Source of the DNA: an uncultured Paracoccaceae bacterium
GTDB taxonomy: Bacteria; Pseudomonadota; Alphaproteobacteria; Rhodobacterales; Rhodobacteraceae
Direction: 5' to 3'
DNA length: 34,617 nt
NCBI GenBank assembly: GCA_947489705.1
Contig: CANLEQ010000033.1
Location: 1-34,617, forward strand
In this document: one piece after another, positions 1 through 7,767 of the stretch
How positions within the stretch are numbered: position 1 is the first letter of the stretch
Layout of the letters: every line of letters begins with the position of its first letter
The notes under the pieces: model-generated
Database searches by the model: none
The model's input: the letters and a program-made list of their open reading frames with translations, nothing else
What the model was told of the DNA's origin: nothing
Translations under genes and position numbers: made by a program

Positions 1-76
1 GCTTGCTCATGCGGCGCGTCTAACGGCGTGGATTCGCAAAGTGAATCCTCCGTCGTCAGACTTGTGCAACAACGCC
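1..76 (+). mobile_element. Probable right end of an insertion sequence (IS5-like), cut by the window edge
   Basis: Positions 59-76 read GACTTGTGCAACAACGCC, the reverse complement of GGCGTTGTTGCACAAGTC. This resembles the terminal inverted repeats of IS5/IS903-type elements, recognised from memory of the family and not by a search. Just inside it, GGATTC at 31-36 and GAATCC at 44-49 form a small inverted repeat. A reading frame ends at a TAA at 21-23 and could be the transposase C-terminus, but too little is present to identify the protein. Homology to dihydropyrimidinase appears soon after position 76, so the element probably sits inside that gene. Confidence 0.4.
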
Positions 77-141
77 GGTTCAAGTTGGTGTTCGCAACCC
101 GACCCTACCGAGAATCCCGATGACCGCCTCAGCTACACCAC

Positions 142-744
142 GTGGAGGGACACAACCCCGTGCGGCATCAGGATGCGCTCTGGCACGGGCTCGCGGACGG
201 CACGCTGGACGTCTACTCCTCCGATCACTCGGCCTTCTTCTTCGAGGGGCCGGAGGGAAAGATGCGCAACGGTCGCGACGCCCCGTTCGACAAGGTGCCC
301 TACGGCATTCCCGGTCTGGAACTGCGCCAGCCGCTGCTCTTCTCCGAAGGGGTGGTGAAAGGTCGTCTGTCGCTGGAGAAATTCGTGGCCGTCTCGGCCA
401 CCAATCCGGCGGAGATCTACCGGCTGACGAATAAGGGGCGGATCGCGCCGGGCTTCGACGCCGATCTGACCCTATGGGATCCCGCGCGGACGCAGCGCGT
501 GTCGCGTGACATCCTGCATGACGGGCTCGATTACTCACCCTACGAAGGGATCGAGATCACGGGCTGGCCCGTGACGACGCTTCTGGGTGGCACGATCCTT
601 GTCGAGGACGGGAGGTGGCGCGCAGATCGCGCCACCGGGCGCCTGCGCGCGGCCGACCGTCAGCCCGATCCGGGCAGGTCGATCCCCGCGACAGGCTACG
701 ACGTCACGCTCGACCGCTTCGTCGACGGCTTCGGCGAGGGATAG
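142..744 (+). pseudogene. 3' remnant of dihydropyrimidinase / D-hydantoinase
   Basis: The reading frame encodes about 200 residues matching the C-terminal part of cyclic amidohydrolases that open dihydropyrimidine or hydantoin rings. Family members are about 460-490 residues. Visible hallmarks are the metal-site segment SSDH near residue 27, the ATNPAEIYRL segment, the KGRIAPGFDADLTLWDP beta-sandwich segment, and the C-terminal DYSPYEGIEITGWP. The N-terminal half, with the HxH and carboxylated-lysine metal ligands, is missing. A TGA at 121-123 closes this frame upstream, and residues resembling the preceding conserved stretch (PDDRLSYTT) lie in a different frame at about 113-140. An IS-like end at 76 borders the remnant. 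The likely reading is IS insertion followed by frame decay. The GTG at 142 is only the first possible start after the stop, so a functional product is unlikely. Confidence 0.65.
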
Positions 745-767
745 CCGATCCCATCGACGCGAGGTGC

Positions 768-1868
768 CTAGCGGGCGGTACTTTCCATGAAAAACCGCAG
801 CATCTCGGCCGAGGCATCGGGCCCTGCGGGATCGGCGTAGGAGCCACCGGCATCGCCGCCGAACCACGCATGGCCGGCCCCCTCGACGAGCCAGAGTTCC
901 GATCCTTCTGCGGTAGTCAGCCGCGTCCAGCTGCGCGCGCCGCTATGATGCTTCGTCTCGACGCCGTCGCCCGGAACGAGGATTTCCGCGTTGCGGGGCG
1001 ACACGGTGCCATCGGCCATGCCGTGAAACACGATCGCGCGCAATTTCGGGGCACCTCCGGCGCTTCCCTGCCCGCGCATCGCCGCGAATGCCGACGGCAT
1101 GTCCCGGGCCGATCCTGCCGGCAGGCCGGAATGGATCCCCACGGATGCGAAGATGTCGGGATGCGTCTCCGCCAGGATCGCCGCCATCGCGCCGCCCGCC
1201 GAGAGCCCCGCGGCATGGACATGACCGGCAAGGTCGAACCGCTCGGCCAAAGCCGCGGCAAGCGAGGCGAGGATCGCGGGCTCGCCCCTGTCGCGGGTCT
1301 GATCCTCCGCCCGGAACCAGTTCCAGCACGATTGCATGTTATGCGACCCGGTCTGGCCGGGATAGGCCACGACGAAGCCCGCCTTCTCGGCGGCAAGATC
1401 CATTCTGGTGCCCAGCGCGAAATCCTCCGGCGATTGCGTGCATCCATGCAGCATCACGACCAGGCCGACCGGACCGCCCTCGCGCGGCGACGGCACGAAG
1501 AGCCGGTAGTCGCGGCTGCCATGCGGCGTCTCGTGGCGCAGCGATTCGACCTTCGCGCCCTCGGGGACAGGCGCAGCGCGACCCGTCTTGCCACCGGCGA
1601 GACCCGACAGCCCCGGAAGGTCGCCCATGCCTCGGTCTTTCAGCCCCGACAGGCCCGGCAAAGAAGAGAGATCCAGCTTCGATCCCGATTTTCCCTTGCC
1701 TGCCATGACCTTCGAGAAGGCGGCACAGGGGCCGCATTCCTTGTCGCCGGCCGATGACCCGGTCCGGCCCGACAGGGCCTCCTGGATGATGGCGGTCGCG
1801 CCGCGCGGATCCGCGCCTCTGGTTTTTCCCAGCGCCTGGCGAAGCGCCTGCGTAAGATCGTTGATCAT
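768..1868 (-). CDS. PHB depolymerase family esterase (alpha/beta hydrolase)
   Basis: This 366-residue protein is a serine esterase of the extracellular type 1 short-chain PHA depolymerase / acetylxylan-esterase-like family. Visible residues are the oxyanion segment MLHGCTQ (139-145), the nucleophile elbow GLSAGG with Ser223, the acid Asp286 in HGMADGTV, and the catalytic His333 in GAGHAWFGG. There is no signal peptide, so it may act in the cytoplasm on storage-polymer oligomers or small esters. The N-terminal 100 residues are low in complexity and carry LPGLSGL twice (70-76 and 84-90). The ATG at 1868 has an AGGA ribosome site about 9 nt upstream. It lies 36 bp downstream of, and in the same direction as, a ribbon-helix-helix regulator gene. 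The family call is firm, the substrate is inferred. Confidence 0.85.
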   Translation of the reverse strand: MINDLTQALRQALGKTRGADPRGATAIIQEALSGRTGSSAGDKECGPCAAFSKVMAGKGKSGSKLDLSSLPGLSGLKDRGMGDLPGLSGLAGGKTGRAAPVPEGAKVESLRHETPHGSRDYRLFVPSPREGGPVGLVVMLHGCTQSPEDFALGTRMDLAAEKAGFVVAYPGQTGSHNMQSCWNWFRAEDQTRDRGEPAILASLAAALAERFDLAGHVHAAGLSAGGAMAAILAETHPDIFASVGIHSGLPAGSARDMPSAFAAMRGQGSAGGAPKLRAIVFHGMADGTVSPRNAEILVPGDGVETKHHSGARSWTRLTTAEGSELWLVEGAGHAWFGGDAGGSYADPAGPDASAEMLRFFMESTAR

Positions 1869-1887
1869 GGTGATCGTCCTTGATGCG

Positions 1888-1905
1888 AAGAGGCCCCGGC
1901 CTCTT
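1888..1905 (-). terminator. Perfect GC-rich hairpin between regulator and esterase genes
   Basis: AAGAGGCCCCGGCCTCTT is perfectly self-complementary (AAGAGGCC, then GGCCTCTT). It overlaps the last base of the regulator stop codon and lies in the short gap before the esterase gene. There is no T-run, so it may be an attenuator or mRNA-stability hairpin rather than a full terminator. Confidence 0.35.
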
Positions 1906-2321
1906 CAGGTGATGCGGTCGGCTAGCGCCGCCTTGATGTCCTTCGAAGCCTGGAGCGACCCCAGCACGCTCAGCGAGCCGATCGTCTCCGTCGCAAGTTC
2001 CACGGGCACGTCGCCCGCGATCCGGGCCAGACCCACAACGCGCAGGTGCAGCACCTGACCCTCCGTACGCACGGCCTCGAGATCGGCCCGCGTGATATCG
2101 AAGAGCCCTAGTTCGAACTGGTGCCGTTCGACCGACTGATCGACGGCGCGCGCCTCGGTCGTGAGCTGGGCGCGAATGGCCGAGCGGATGAAATCGGTGC
2201 GGTTGGAATAGAAGCCTTCGCGCACCAGAAGGTCGATGCGCCCCAGATCCACATGGCCCAGATTAATCGTCACCTTCTCGGTATCGGCATGTCGGTCGGG
2301 CAGGCGGTGAATCTTCGGCAT
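1905..2321 (-). CDS. Ribbon-helix-helix (CopG-type) transcriptional regulator
   Basis: This 138-residue protein has a clear N-terminal ribbon-helix-helix DNA-binding domain: strand KVTINLG (16-22), helix LGRIDLLVREG, turn, then helix NRTDFIRSAIRAQL ending near residue 53. Residues 60-138 form a second domain with several predicted strands and helices that I do not recognise. It may bind an effector or mediate oligomerisation. The ATG at 2321 is preferred over the upstream in-frame start at 2375, because GGAGA lies 7 nt before 2321 and the extra residues would cross the palindromic site. The gene directly precedes the PHB-depolymerase-type esterase in the same orientation, so it probably controls that gene and itself. 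Confidence 0.75.
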   Translation of the reverse strand: MPKIHRLPDRHADTEKVTINLGHVDLGRIDLLVREGFYSNRTDFIRSAIRAQLTTEARAVDQSVERHQFELGLFDITRADLEAVRTEGQVLHLRVVGLARIAGDVPVELATETIGSLSVLGSLQASKDIKAALADRIT

Positions 2322-2330
2322 CGCGTTTCT

Positions 2331-2346
2331 CCATCCAAGTGGATGG
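2331..2346 (-). promoter_or_regulatory. Candidate autoregulatory operator (7-bp inverted repeat)
   Basis: CCATCCAAGTGGATGG is a perfect inverted repeat of 7-bp arms around two central bases. It lies between the ribosome site of the ribbon-helix-helix gene and a further GGATG copy at about 2352-2356. A possible promoter on the minus strand (TTGCGC, about 17 nt, CATATA) would place the site just after the -10. Ribbon-helix-helix repressors commonly bind such repeats next to their own promoters. Binding by this protein is inferred. Confidence 0.5.
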
Positions 2347-2435
2347 TATATGGATGTGCGAGCGGACCCGCGCAAGTCCTTCGCACAAACTTAATTGCGA
2401 TATCGCCAAGCGACCGATCGCGCCGGCCCGGGGCG

Positions 2436-3695
2436 TCAGAGGAAGTAGAGGCTGATGCCAGGAAACAGGGCCAGGAGTACCAGGGCCACGCAAGTCACCG
2501 CGAAGAACGGAAACGACACCCGGATGACCGAAATCGGACTGACCCCCGCCACGTTGGCGGCCACGTAGAGCCCGATCCCCACCGGCGGCGACAGGAGGCC
2601 CAGGATCAGGTTGATCGACACCACGACCCCGAAATGCACGGGGTGGATGCCGTAGACGTCGGTCGCGATCGGCAGCAGGATCGGCACCACCATGATCAGC
2701 GCGGGGATGCCGTCGACGATCGTCCCCACCGCCAGCAGGACCAGCATGACGAGCAGCAGGAACGCCACCGGATTCGTCGCGACCGAATGGATCCAGGCGG
2801 CGACGTTCTGCGGCACCTGCCCGAAGACGAGCACCCACGAAAAGACCCCCGCCGCCGCCACGAGAAAGAGCACGAGCGCCGAGTTGATGCCGGTGCGCAG
2901 CAGCACGCCCGCGAGATCGCGCGGCTTCAGCGTCCGGGTGACGGCGCCTCCGAGGAACGCTGCGCAGAGCGCGCCCAGCGCGGCGGCCTCGGTCGGCGAT
3001 CCGAAGCCGCCCACGATCGTGCCGACGATGACGACCGGCACGACCAGCATCGGCAGCGCATCGCGCAGATAGGCGAGCCTTTCGCGCCAGCTCGGACGCG
3101 CCCCGCGGGGAAACCCGTATCTCCGCCCCAGCAGGGCGAGCGTCCCGAGAAAGAGCGCGGTCAGGAACAGGCCCGGCAGGATTCCGGCCAGCAGCATGTC
3201 GCGCACGGCAAGCTGCGCCAGAACGGCATAGACGACGAACACGATCGAGGGCGGGATGATCGGCCCCAGCAATCCGCCGAACGCCGTGATCGCGGTCGAG
3301 ACGTCGCGCCTGTATCCGGCCCGCTCCATCTCGGGGACCATGACCTGGCTCATCATCGCGATCTGCGCGGTGGCCGAGCCCAGGATCGAGGCCACCATCA
3401 TGTTGGCGATCAGGTTCACGTAGGCGAGCCCGCCCCGCACGTCCCCGATCATCGCCGCGGCGAGCCGGACCAGCCGCTGAGTGATGCCGGCCCCGTTCAT
3501 CAACTCGCCGATCAGCACGAAGAGCGGGATGGCGAGCAACCCGAAATTGTCGAGCGCGTTGAACATCTGGAGCGCGTAGCTGTCCAGCAGCACCGCGTTT
3601 CCCGACATCGCGATGAAGGTCACGGCCGCGAGCGCGAGCACGATCCCGATCGGCACCCCGACCGTCAGGAGCACGGCGAAGACCGCCGCGGTCAC
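2436..3695 (-). CDS. dctM: TRAP transporter large permease (DctM-type)
   Basis: This 419-residue, very hydrophobic protein has about 12 predicted membrane segments. It is the ion-coupled channel subunit of a tripartite ATP-independent periplasmic transporter. Family hallmarks include the N-terminal VGVPIGIVLALAAV segment, AIPLFVLIGELM, GSATAQIA, GGLLGPIIPPSI and GSPTEAAALG. The GTG start at 3695 overlaps the end of the small permease gene by four bases (GTGA), which indicates translational coupling and sets the start. The same frame is open far upstream into dctQ and dctP, but that stretch is antisense-like shadow and not an N-terminal extension. It is the last gene of dctP-dctQ-dctM. The substrate cannot be read from this subunit. 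Confidence 0.92.
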   Translation of the reverse strand: MTAAVFAVLLTVGVPIGIVLALAAVTFIAMSGNAVLLDSYALQMFNALDNFGLLAIPLFVLIGELMNGAGITQRLVRLAAAMIGDVRGGLAYVNLIANMMVASILGSATAQIAMMSQVMVPEMERAGYRRDVSTAITAFGGLLGPIIPPSIVFVVYAVLAQLAVRDMLLAGILPGLFLTALFLGTLALLGRRYGFPRGARPSWRERLAYLRDALPMLVVPVVIVGTIVGGFGSPTEAAALGALCAAFLGGAVTRTLKPRDLAGVLLRTGINSALVLFLVAAAGVFSWVLVFGQVPQNVAAWIHSVATNPVAFLLLVMLVLLAVGTIVDGIPALIMVVPILLPIATDVYGIHPVHFGVVVSINLILGLLSPPVGIGLYVAANVAGVSPISVIRVSFPFFAVTCVALVLLALFPGISLYFL

Positions 3696-4276
3696 GACAT
3701 CGCCTTGCGCATATCCAGCCCCGCGGGATCGTCGGGACGCGCCGCGAGCCCCAGATCCTCGGCGAGGTTGGCAAAAGCATGCACGGTCACGCTGGCAGCG
3801 AACCACGGCATGATCAGATAGAGCCAGAAGGACGGGATCGCCGTCACCGGCGTGGTGTCGGTATAGATGAAGTTGAAGGTCGCGGCCTCGAACGCGGCGA
3901 TGTCGAACCCCGCGTGCATCAAGGCCACCGGATCGAACCACCGCCAGCAAAGATGCAGCAGACCGATCCCGAACCCCGCGACGACGACCGACACCGCCCC
4001 GCGCAGCACCCGCACAACCCGAGCCGAGACGACCTCGTGCAGCAGGAGAACCGCGGGATCGATCCGCGCCCGCACCATCAGCGACGCGCCGACGAAGCCC
4101 GACAGGATCATCGCATAGACCGCCATCTCGTCGGCCCAGGCGATGGTGATCCCCGCAAGGCGCAGCAGCACGTTCATCAGCACCAGACCCGCGATCGCGA
4201 GGATCAGCCCCGACAGAAGCACCCGCTCGATCCCCGCGAGGACGGCGGACAGACGGCCGGGGCAACGGGCCAGCAT
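3692..4276 (-). CDS. dctQ: TRAP transporter small permease (DctQ-type)
   Basis: This 194-residue protein has four predicted membrane helices, the usual size and topology of the small TRAP subunit that holds the large permease in the inner membrane. The WADEMAVYAMILSGFVGAS segment (about 47-65) carries the typical W-x-(D/E)-E signature of the family. The ATG at 4276 has a strong GGAGGG ribosome site 6 nt upstream. Its stop codon overlaps the dctM start. It lies 36 bp after dctP in the same operon. Confidence 0.9.
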   Translation of the reverse strand: MLARCPGRLSAVLAGIERVLLSGLILAIAGLVLMNVLLRLAGITIAWADEMAVYAMILSGFVGASLMVRARIDPAVLLLHEVVSARVVRVLRGAVSVVVAGFGIGLLHLCWRWFDPVALMHAGFDIAAFEAATFNFIYTDTTPVTAIPSFWLYLIMPWFAASVTVHAFANLAEDLGLAARPDDPAGLDMRKAMS

Positions 4277-4312
4277 GGCGGTCCCTCCTTCTGGCGGGAA
4301 AAACGCGTGTCG

Positions 4313-5296
4313 TCAGAACGTCGCGGCAAGCTCCCGCAGCCGTTCGACATAGGGCGTCCGCTCCGCCCATTCGGCATCCCAACGCTCCACGATATCGCCG
4401 AAGAACTCGCGGCCGACATCCTCCGTGATGGTCAGCCCCTCCACCTCCTGCAACCGCGCGAGCTTGGCGTCCTCCTCGGCGACGAAGCGGTCGATGGTGC
4501 GGTCGCAATGGATCTGCGCCGCCTCGCGCACGATCGCCTTGTCCGCGTCTGAAAGCGTCGACCAGACCCGCCCCGAGATCAGCGCGACCATCCCGAAGAG
4601 GTGGTGATTGGTCTCCATCAGGTAGGGCGCGTGATCGTAATAGCCGAAGTTTATGATCGATTCGTGGTCCATATCGATCGCGTCGATCTGCCCGTTGGCC
4701 AGCGCGTCGTAGACCTGCGTGAGCGGCATCGGCGCGGGGGCCGCGCCGACCATCTCGAAGAAGGAGCGAATGGGCGGCGCGGGCGTGATCCGGAACCGCA
4801 TGCCCGCGAGCTCGTCGACCGTGTCGACCGGCTCCGTGGTCATCAGCTGCCGCATCCCCGTCATGGCGTAGCAGAGCCCGACCGTCCCCGTGGCCCTCGG
4901 CAGCGCGTCGAGGATCTCGCGCGCCTCGTCGGAGCGCAGGATCCGCGCGGCCCCCTCGATGTCGTCGACCAGGAACGGCGCGTGCAGCGCGCCCATGTCG
5001 GGCACCCGAGTGGTCAGCTCCGCGGTGGTCAGCCACGCCATGTCGAGCGCGCCGGTCTGCAGCTGCTGGAGCATCGCGCCCTCGCTGCCGAGCTGCCCCG
5101 ACGGAAATGTCGCTAGCGACAGGCGCCCCTCCGACAACTCGTCCAGCGTCTCTCCCATGGATCTGGCTTCCTGGTTCCAAACATGGACCGGGGGCGTGAT
5201 CAGGCCCAGGCGAAACTCCCGCTCCTGCGAATGCGCAAGCCCTGGCAGCAGGGCGAGAACCAGGCCCGCGGCGGCGGCAAGACGTCTCAAAGGCAA
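4313..5296 (-). CDS. dctP: TRAP transporter periplasmic solute-binding protein (DctP-type)
   Basis: This 327-residue precursor of the binding protein delivers solute to the DctQM permease. An upstream in-frame GTG at 5329 exists. The TTG at 5296 is preferred because GAGGAG sits 8 nt before it and translation then begins directly with a classic signal peptide (PLRRLAAAAGLVLALLPGLAHSQ, in two parts: the basic PLRR, then a hydrophobic core ending at AHS about residue 23). DctP features are SGQLGSEGAMLQQLQTGALD (67-85) and the FEMVGAAPAPMPLTQVYDAL segment (about 180-199). Arg169 in MRFRI corresponds to the arginine that usually pairs with a substrate carboxylate. This suggests an organic acid, but the actual ligand is unknown. 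Confidence 0.9.
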   Translation of the reverse strand: MPLRRLAAAAGLVLALLPGLAHSQEREFRLGLITPPVHVWNQEARSMGETLDELSEGRLSLATFPSGQLGSEGAMLQQLQTGALDMAWLTTAELTTRVPDMGALHAPFLVDDIEGAARILRSDEAREILDALPRATGTVGLCYAMTGMRQLMTTEPVDTVDELAGMRFRITPAPPIRSFFEMVGAAPAPMPLTQVYDALANGQIDAIDMDHESIINFGYYDHAPYLMETNHHLFGMVALISGRVWSTLSDADKAIVREAAQIHCDRTIDRFVAEEDAKLARLQEVEGLTITEDVGREFFGDIVERWDAEWAERTPYVERLRELAATF

Positions 5297-5352
5297 ACTT
5301 CGATCTCCTCGAATGCGTAGGCGCCGCACGGCGCGGGGCCGCCCGACGCGAA

Positions 5353-5382
5353 ATTAAACACATCATGCCCGTTGGAGTGCAA
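5353..5382 (-). promoter_or_regulatory. Candidate sigma70-type promoter for dctPQM
   Basis: On the minus strand TTGCAC (5382-5377) is followed after 18 nt by TTTAAT (5358-5353), about 60 nt before the TTG start of dctP. This AT-rich patch stands out in a GC-rich region. It is a prediction from consensus only. Confidence 0.4.
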
Positions 5383-5422
5383 GCCCCGCTGCCGGCACGG
5401 GGCCAGGGGCGCGGGCCTATCG

Positions 5423-5452
5423 TTGACACTGTCGCCGTCCCGCTTTCATAGT
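5423..5452 (+). promoter_or_regulatory. Candidate promoter of the alcohol dehydrogenase operon
   Basis: A consensus-perfect -35 box TTGACA (5423-5428) is followed after 18 nt by CATAGT (5447-5452). It lies about 90 nt before the iron alcohol dehydrogenase start and diverges from the dctP promoter. Confidence 0.45.
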
Positions 5453-5504
5453 CGCGCGACGCTTGCGCCGATCCCACGCAGGCTCCCCGGGGAGGAGACA
5501 AAGG

Positions 5505-5552
5505 GTGCGACTTATTCCAAAAGACCTGCCGCTGGGCGCTTCATGGCGCTGA
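5505..5552 (+). CDS. Possible 15-residue leader ORF overlapping the next gene
   Basis: The best ribosome-binding site of the region, GGAGGAG at 5491-5497, sits 7 nt before a GTG at 5505. That frame encodes 15 residues (MRLIPKDLPLGASWR) and stops with TGA at 5550-5552, so the stop overlaps the first codons of the alcohol dehydrogenase gene. The dehydrogenase ATG at 5543 has no good ribosome site of its own. Translation of this mini-ORF followed by reinitiation would explain the arrangement. No function beyond coupling can be claimed. Confidence 0.35.
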   Translation: MRLIPKDLPLGASWR

Positions 5553-6652
5553 TCTCCTATCTGACCCGGATCGAGTTCGGCGAGGGCGAAATCGCCCGGC
5601 TGCCGGATTTCGTCGCCGAACTCGGCGCATCTAGGCCGCTCGTCTGCACGGACCGGGGCCTCCTCGCGACGGGGCTCGTCGACCGGATCCGCGACCTGCT
5701 CGGACCGGCCGCGATCTTCGAGGACACGCCGGCCAACCCGACCGAGGACGCGGTCATGGCCGCGCTCGAGGTCTACCGGCGCGAGGACTGCGATTGCGTC
5801 ATCGGATTGGGGGGCGGCTCGTCGCTGGACCTCGCCAAGGGTGTGCGCCTGCTGACGGGCCACGCGCCGCCGCTCGGCCAATACGCGGCCGTCAATGGCG
5901 GGGTGGCCAGGATCCACGGCCGCATCGCGCCGATGATCGCCATCCCCACCACCTCCGGCACCGGCTCGGAGGTGGGGCGCGCCGCGGTCCTCATCACCGC
6001 GGACGGCCGCAAGCTGGGCATCTTGTCGCCGCACAACCTGCCCTCGATCGCGCTCTGCGATCCGGAACTGACCTACGGCTTGCCGGCGGGGCTGACGGCG
6101 GCCACGGGCATGGACGCGATCTCGCATTGCCTCGAGACGTTCATGGCCCCCGCCTTCAACCCGCCCGCCGAGGCCATCGCGCTGCACGGGCTCGACCGGG
6201 GTCTGAGCGCGCTGAAACACGCCATCGCCGACGGGTCCGACATCGCCGCGCGGCGCGACATGATGATCTGCGCGCTCGAAGGCGCCATGGCGTTCCAGAA
6301 GGGCCTCGGGGCCGTTCACGCCCTCACCCATCCGCTCGGCGCGATCCGCGAGCTCAACCTGCATCACGGCACCCTCAATGCGGTTCTGATGCCCGCGGTG
6401 CTGCGTTTCAACCGCGAGAGCATCGGCCCCAAGTGGCAGGTCCTGCGCGACCGCATGGGGGCGGAGCCCGACGCCCATATCGCCGATCTCAACGCCGCGA
6501 TCGGCATGCCGTCGAGCCTTGCGGAAATGGGCGTGACGGAGCCGATGATGGAACGGGTGGCCAGCGCCGCGCTCGAGGACCATTGCCACGCCACCAATCC
6601 CCGGCAAGCCACGCGCGAGGATTACCTGGAGATCCTGCGAGCCTCGGCCTAG
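5543..6652 (+). CDS. Iron-containing (group III) alcohol dehydrogenase
   Basis: This 369-residue enzyme belongs to the iron-dependent alcohol dehydrogenases (FucO / 4-hydroxybutyrate dehydrogenase / 1,3-propanediol dehydrogenase group), which interconvert alcohols and aldehydes with NAD(P). The nucleotide site GLGGGSSLDLAKG lies at 88-100, and PTTSGTGSEVG at 135-145. Putative metal ligands are Asp191 and His195 (GMDAISHCLE), His259 (AVHALTH) and His275 (HHG). All four are present. The ATG at 5543 starts the conserved core, and the frame is open further upstream without a start codon that has a ribosome site. It is followed 46 nt later by an aldo/keto reductase and then an aldehyde dehydrogenase, suggesting stepwise oxidation of a polyol or sugar. 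The precise substrate is unknown. Confidence 0.88.
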   Translation: MALISYLTRIEFGEGEIARLPDFVAELGASRPLVCTDRGLLATGLVDRIRDLLGPAAIFEDTPANPTEDAVMAALEVYRREDCDCVIGLGGGSSLDLAKGVRLLTGHAPPLGQYAAVNGGVARIHGRIAPMIAIPTTSGTGSEVGRAAVLITADGRKLGILSPHNLPSIALCDPELTYGLPAGLTAATGMDAISHCLETFMAPAFNPPAEAIALHGLDRGLSALKHAIADGSDIAARRDMMICALEGAMAFQKGLGAVHALTHPLGAIRELNLHHGTLNAVLMPAVLRFNRESIGPKWQVLRDRMGAEPDAHIADLNAAIGMPSSLAEMGVTEPMMERVASAALEDHCHATNPRQATREDYLEILRASA

Positions 6653-6698
6653 CCGGGCCCGGCGCCGCGACCCTGAACATCACCATTACGGAGACGAC

Positions 6699-7727
6699 AT
6701 GCACATCGACGCAACGACACGGCGCAAGGTCGGCGAGACCGGGCTGGAACTCACCGCCCTCGGGATCGGCACCGCGCCGCTTGGCGGCCTCTATGCCGAC
6801 GTACCCATGGATCAGGCGCTCGGCGTGCTCGAGGCCGCCTGGGAGGCGGGGATCCGCTATGTCGATACCGCGCCGATGTACGGCATGACCCGGTCCGAGC
6901 ATATCGCGGGCCATGTCCTGCGCGAAAAGACCGAGCCTTTCGTGCTGTCGACCAAGGTCGGCCGGCTGATGACGACCGAACGCGCGGGCCGCAAGCTGGC
7001 GCCCGAGCCGCCCAAGAACCCGCTCGATCCCGGCTGGCAGAACGGCCTGCCGTTCCGCGAGGTGTTCGACTATTCCTACGACGGCATCATGCGCAGCTAC
7101 GACGACAGCCAGCAGCGGCTGGGTTTGGCGAAGCTCGACCTGCTCTACGTCCACGATATCGGCACGGTCACGCATGGCGCGGCCAATGCGGATCATTGGG
7201 CCGCCCTGACCAGGGGCGGCGGCTTTCGCGCCTTGCAGGAGCTGAAGGAGGCGGGCGACATCGGCGGGTTCGGGCTCGGCGTGAACGAATGGGAGGTGAT
7301 CCGCGACGCGCTGGAGGAAACCGATCTCGATTGCTGCATGCTGGCCGGTCGCTATTCCCTGCTCGACCGGGACGCGGAGCAGACGTTCCTGCCGCTCGCG
7401 CAAAAGCGCGGCGTCGCTCTGGCGCTCGGCGGCGTCTTCAACTCGGGCATCCTCGCCAAGCCCAGGGGCGGGCGGCAGAAGTTCAACTATGCCGATGCCG
7501 ATCCCGCGATCGTGGCCCGGGTCGACGCGCTGCGCGATGTCTGCGACGATCACGGCGTGCCGCTCGCCGCCGCCGCGATCCGTTTCCCGATCCGCCATCC
7601 CGCCGTGACCAGCGTCGTGATCGGGGCCAAGACCGCCGATCAGGTCCGCCAGAACGTCGCCTGGTTCGGTACCGAGCTCGACGACACGCTCTGGAGCGAT
7701 CTCGACGCGGCGCTTGCCAGCGCCTGA
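6699..7727 (+). CDS. Aldo/keto reductase, sugar dehydrogenase type
   Basis: This 342-residue protein has the AKR barrel with a complete catalytic tetrad: Asp56 and Tyr61 in YVDTAPMYG, Lys86 in LSTKVGR and His152 in LYVHDIG. The segment layout (LGLGTAPLGGLY-like start, then DYSYDGIMRSYDDSQQRLG) is that of the D-threo-aldose 1-dehydrogenase / L-fucose dehydrogenase / pyridoxal 4-dehydrogenase branch, which oxidises sugars to lactones or a pyridoxal alcohol. The branch is recognised, the substrate is inferred. The ATG at 6699 follows GGAG by 6 nt. It lies between an iron alcohol dehydrogenase and an alpha-ketoglutaric semialdehyde dehydrogenase, which fits the oxidative pathway of a sugar ending in 2-oxoglutarate. 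Confidence 0.85.
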   Translation: MHIDATTRRKVGETGLELTALGIGTAPLGGLYADVPMDQALGVLEAAWEAGIRYVDTAPMYGMTRSEHIAGHVLREKTEPFVLSTKVGRLMTTERAGRKLAPEPPKNPLDPGWQNGLPFREVFDYSYDGIMRSYDDSQQRLGLAKLDLLYVHDIGTVTHGAANADHWAALTRGGGFRALQELKEAGDIGGFGLGVNEWEVIRDALEETDLDCCMLAGRYSLLDRDAEQTFLPLAQKRGVALALGGVFNSGILAKPRGGRQKFNYADADPAIVARVDALRDVCDDHGVPLAAAAIRFPIRHPAVTSVVIGAKTADQVRQNVAWFGTELDDTLWSDLDAALASA

Positions 7728-7767
7728 GCCGGAAGGCCCGCCAATCCAAGACCTAGAGGAGTTCCCG

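Noticed and set aside
2121-3821. A 566-codon plus-strand frame antisense to dctM, rich in Arg, His, Asp and Gln
   Set aside because: The composition is that of a reverse-complement shadow of a hydrophobic protein gene. Similar frames lie opposite nuoM, nuoL and the permease genes.
2436-5501. A single 1021-codon minus-strand frame covering the TRAP region
   Set aside because: Only the part from 3695 down encodes a recognisable protein (DctM). The rest is a GC-rich shadow of dctQ and dctP, which lie in another frame with their own ribosome sites and signal peptide.
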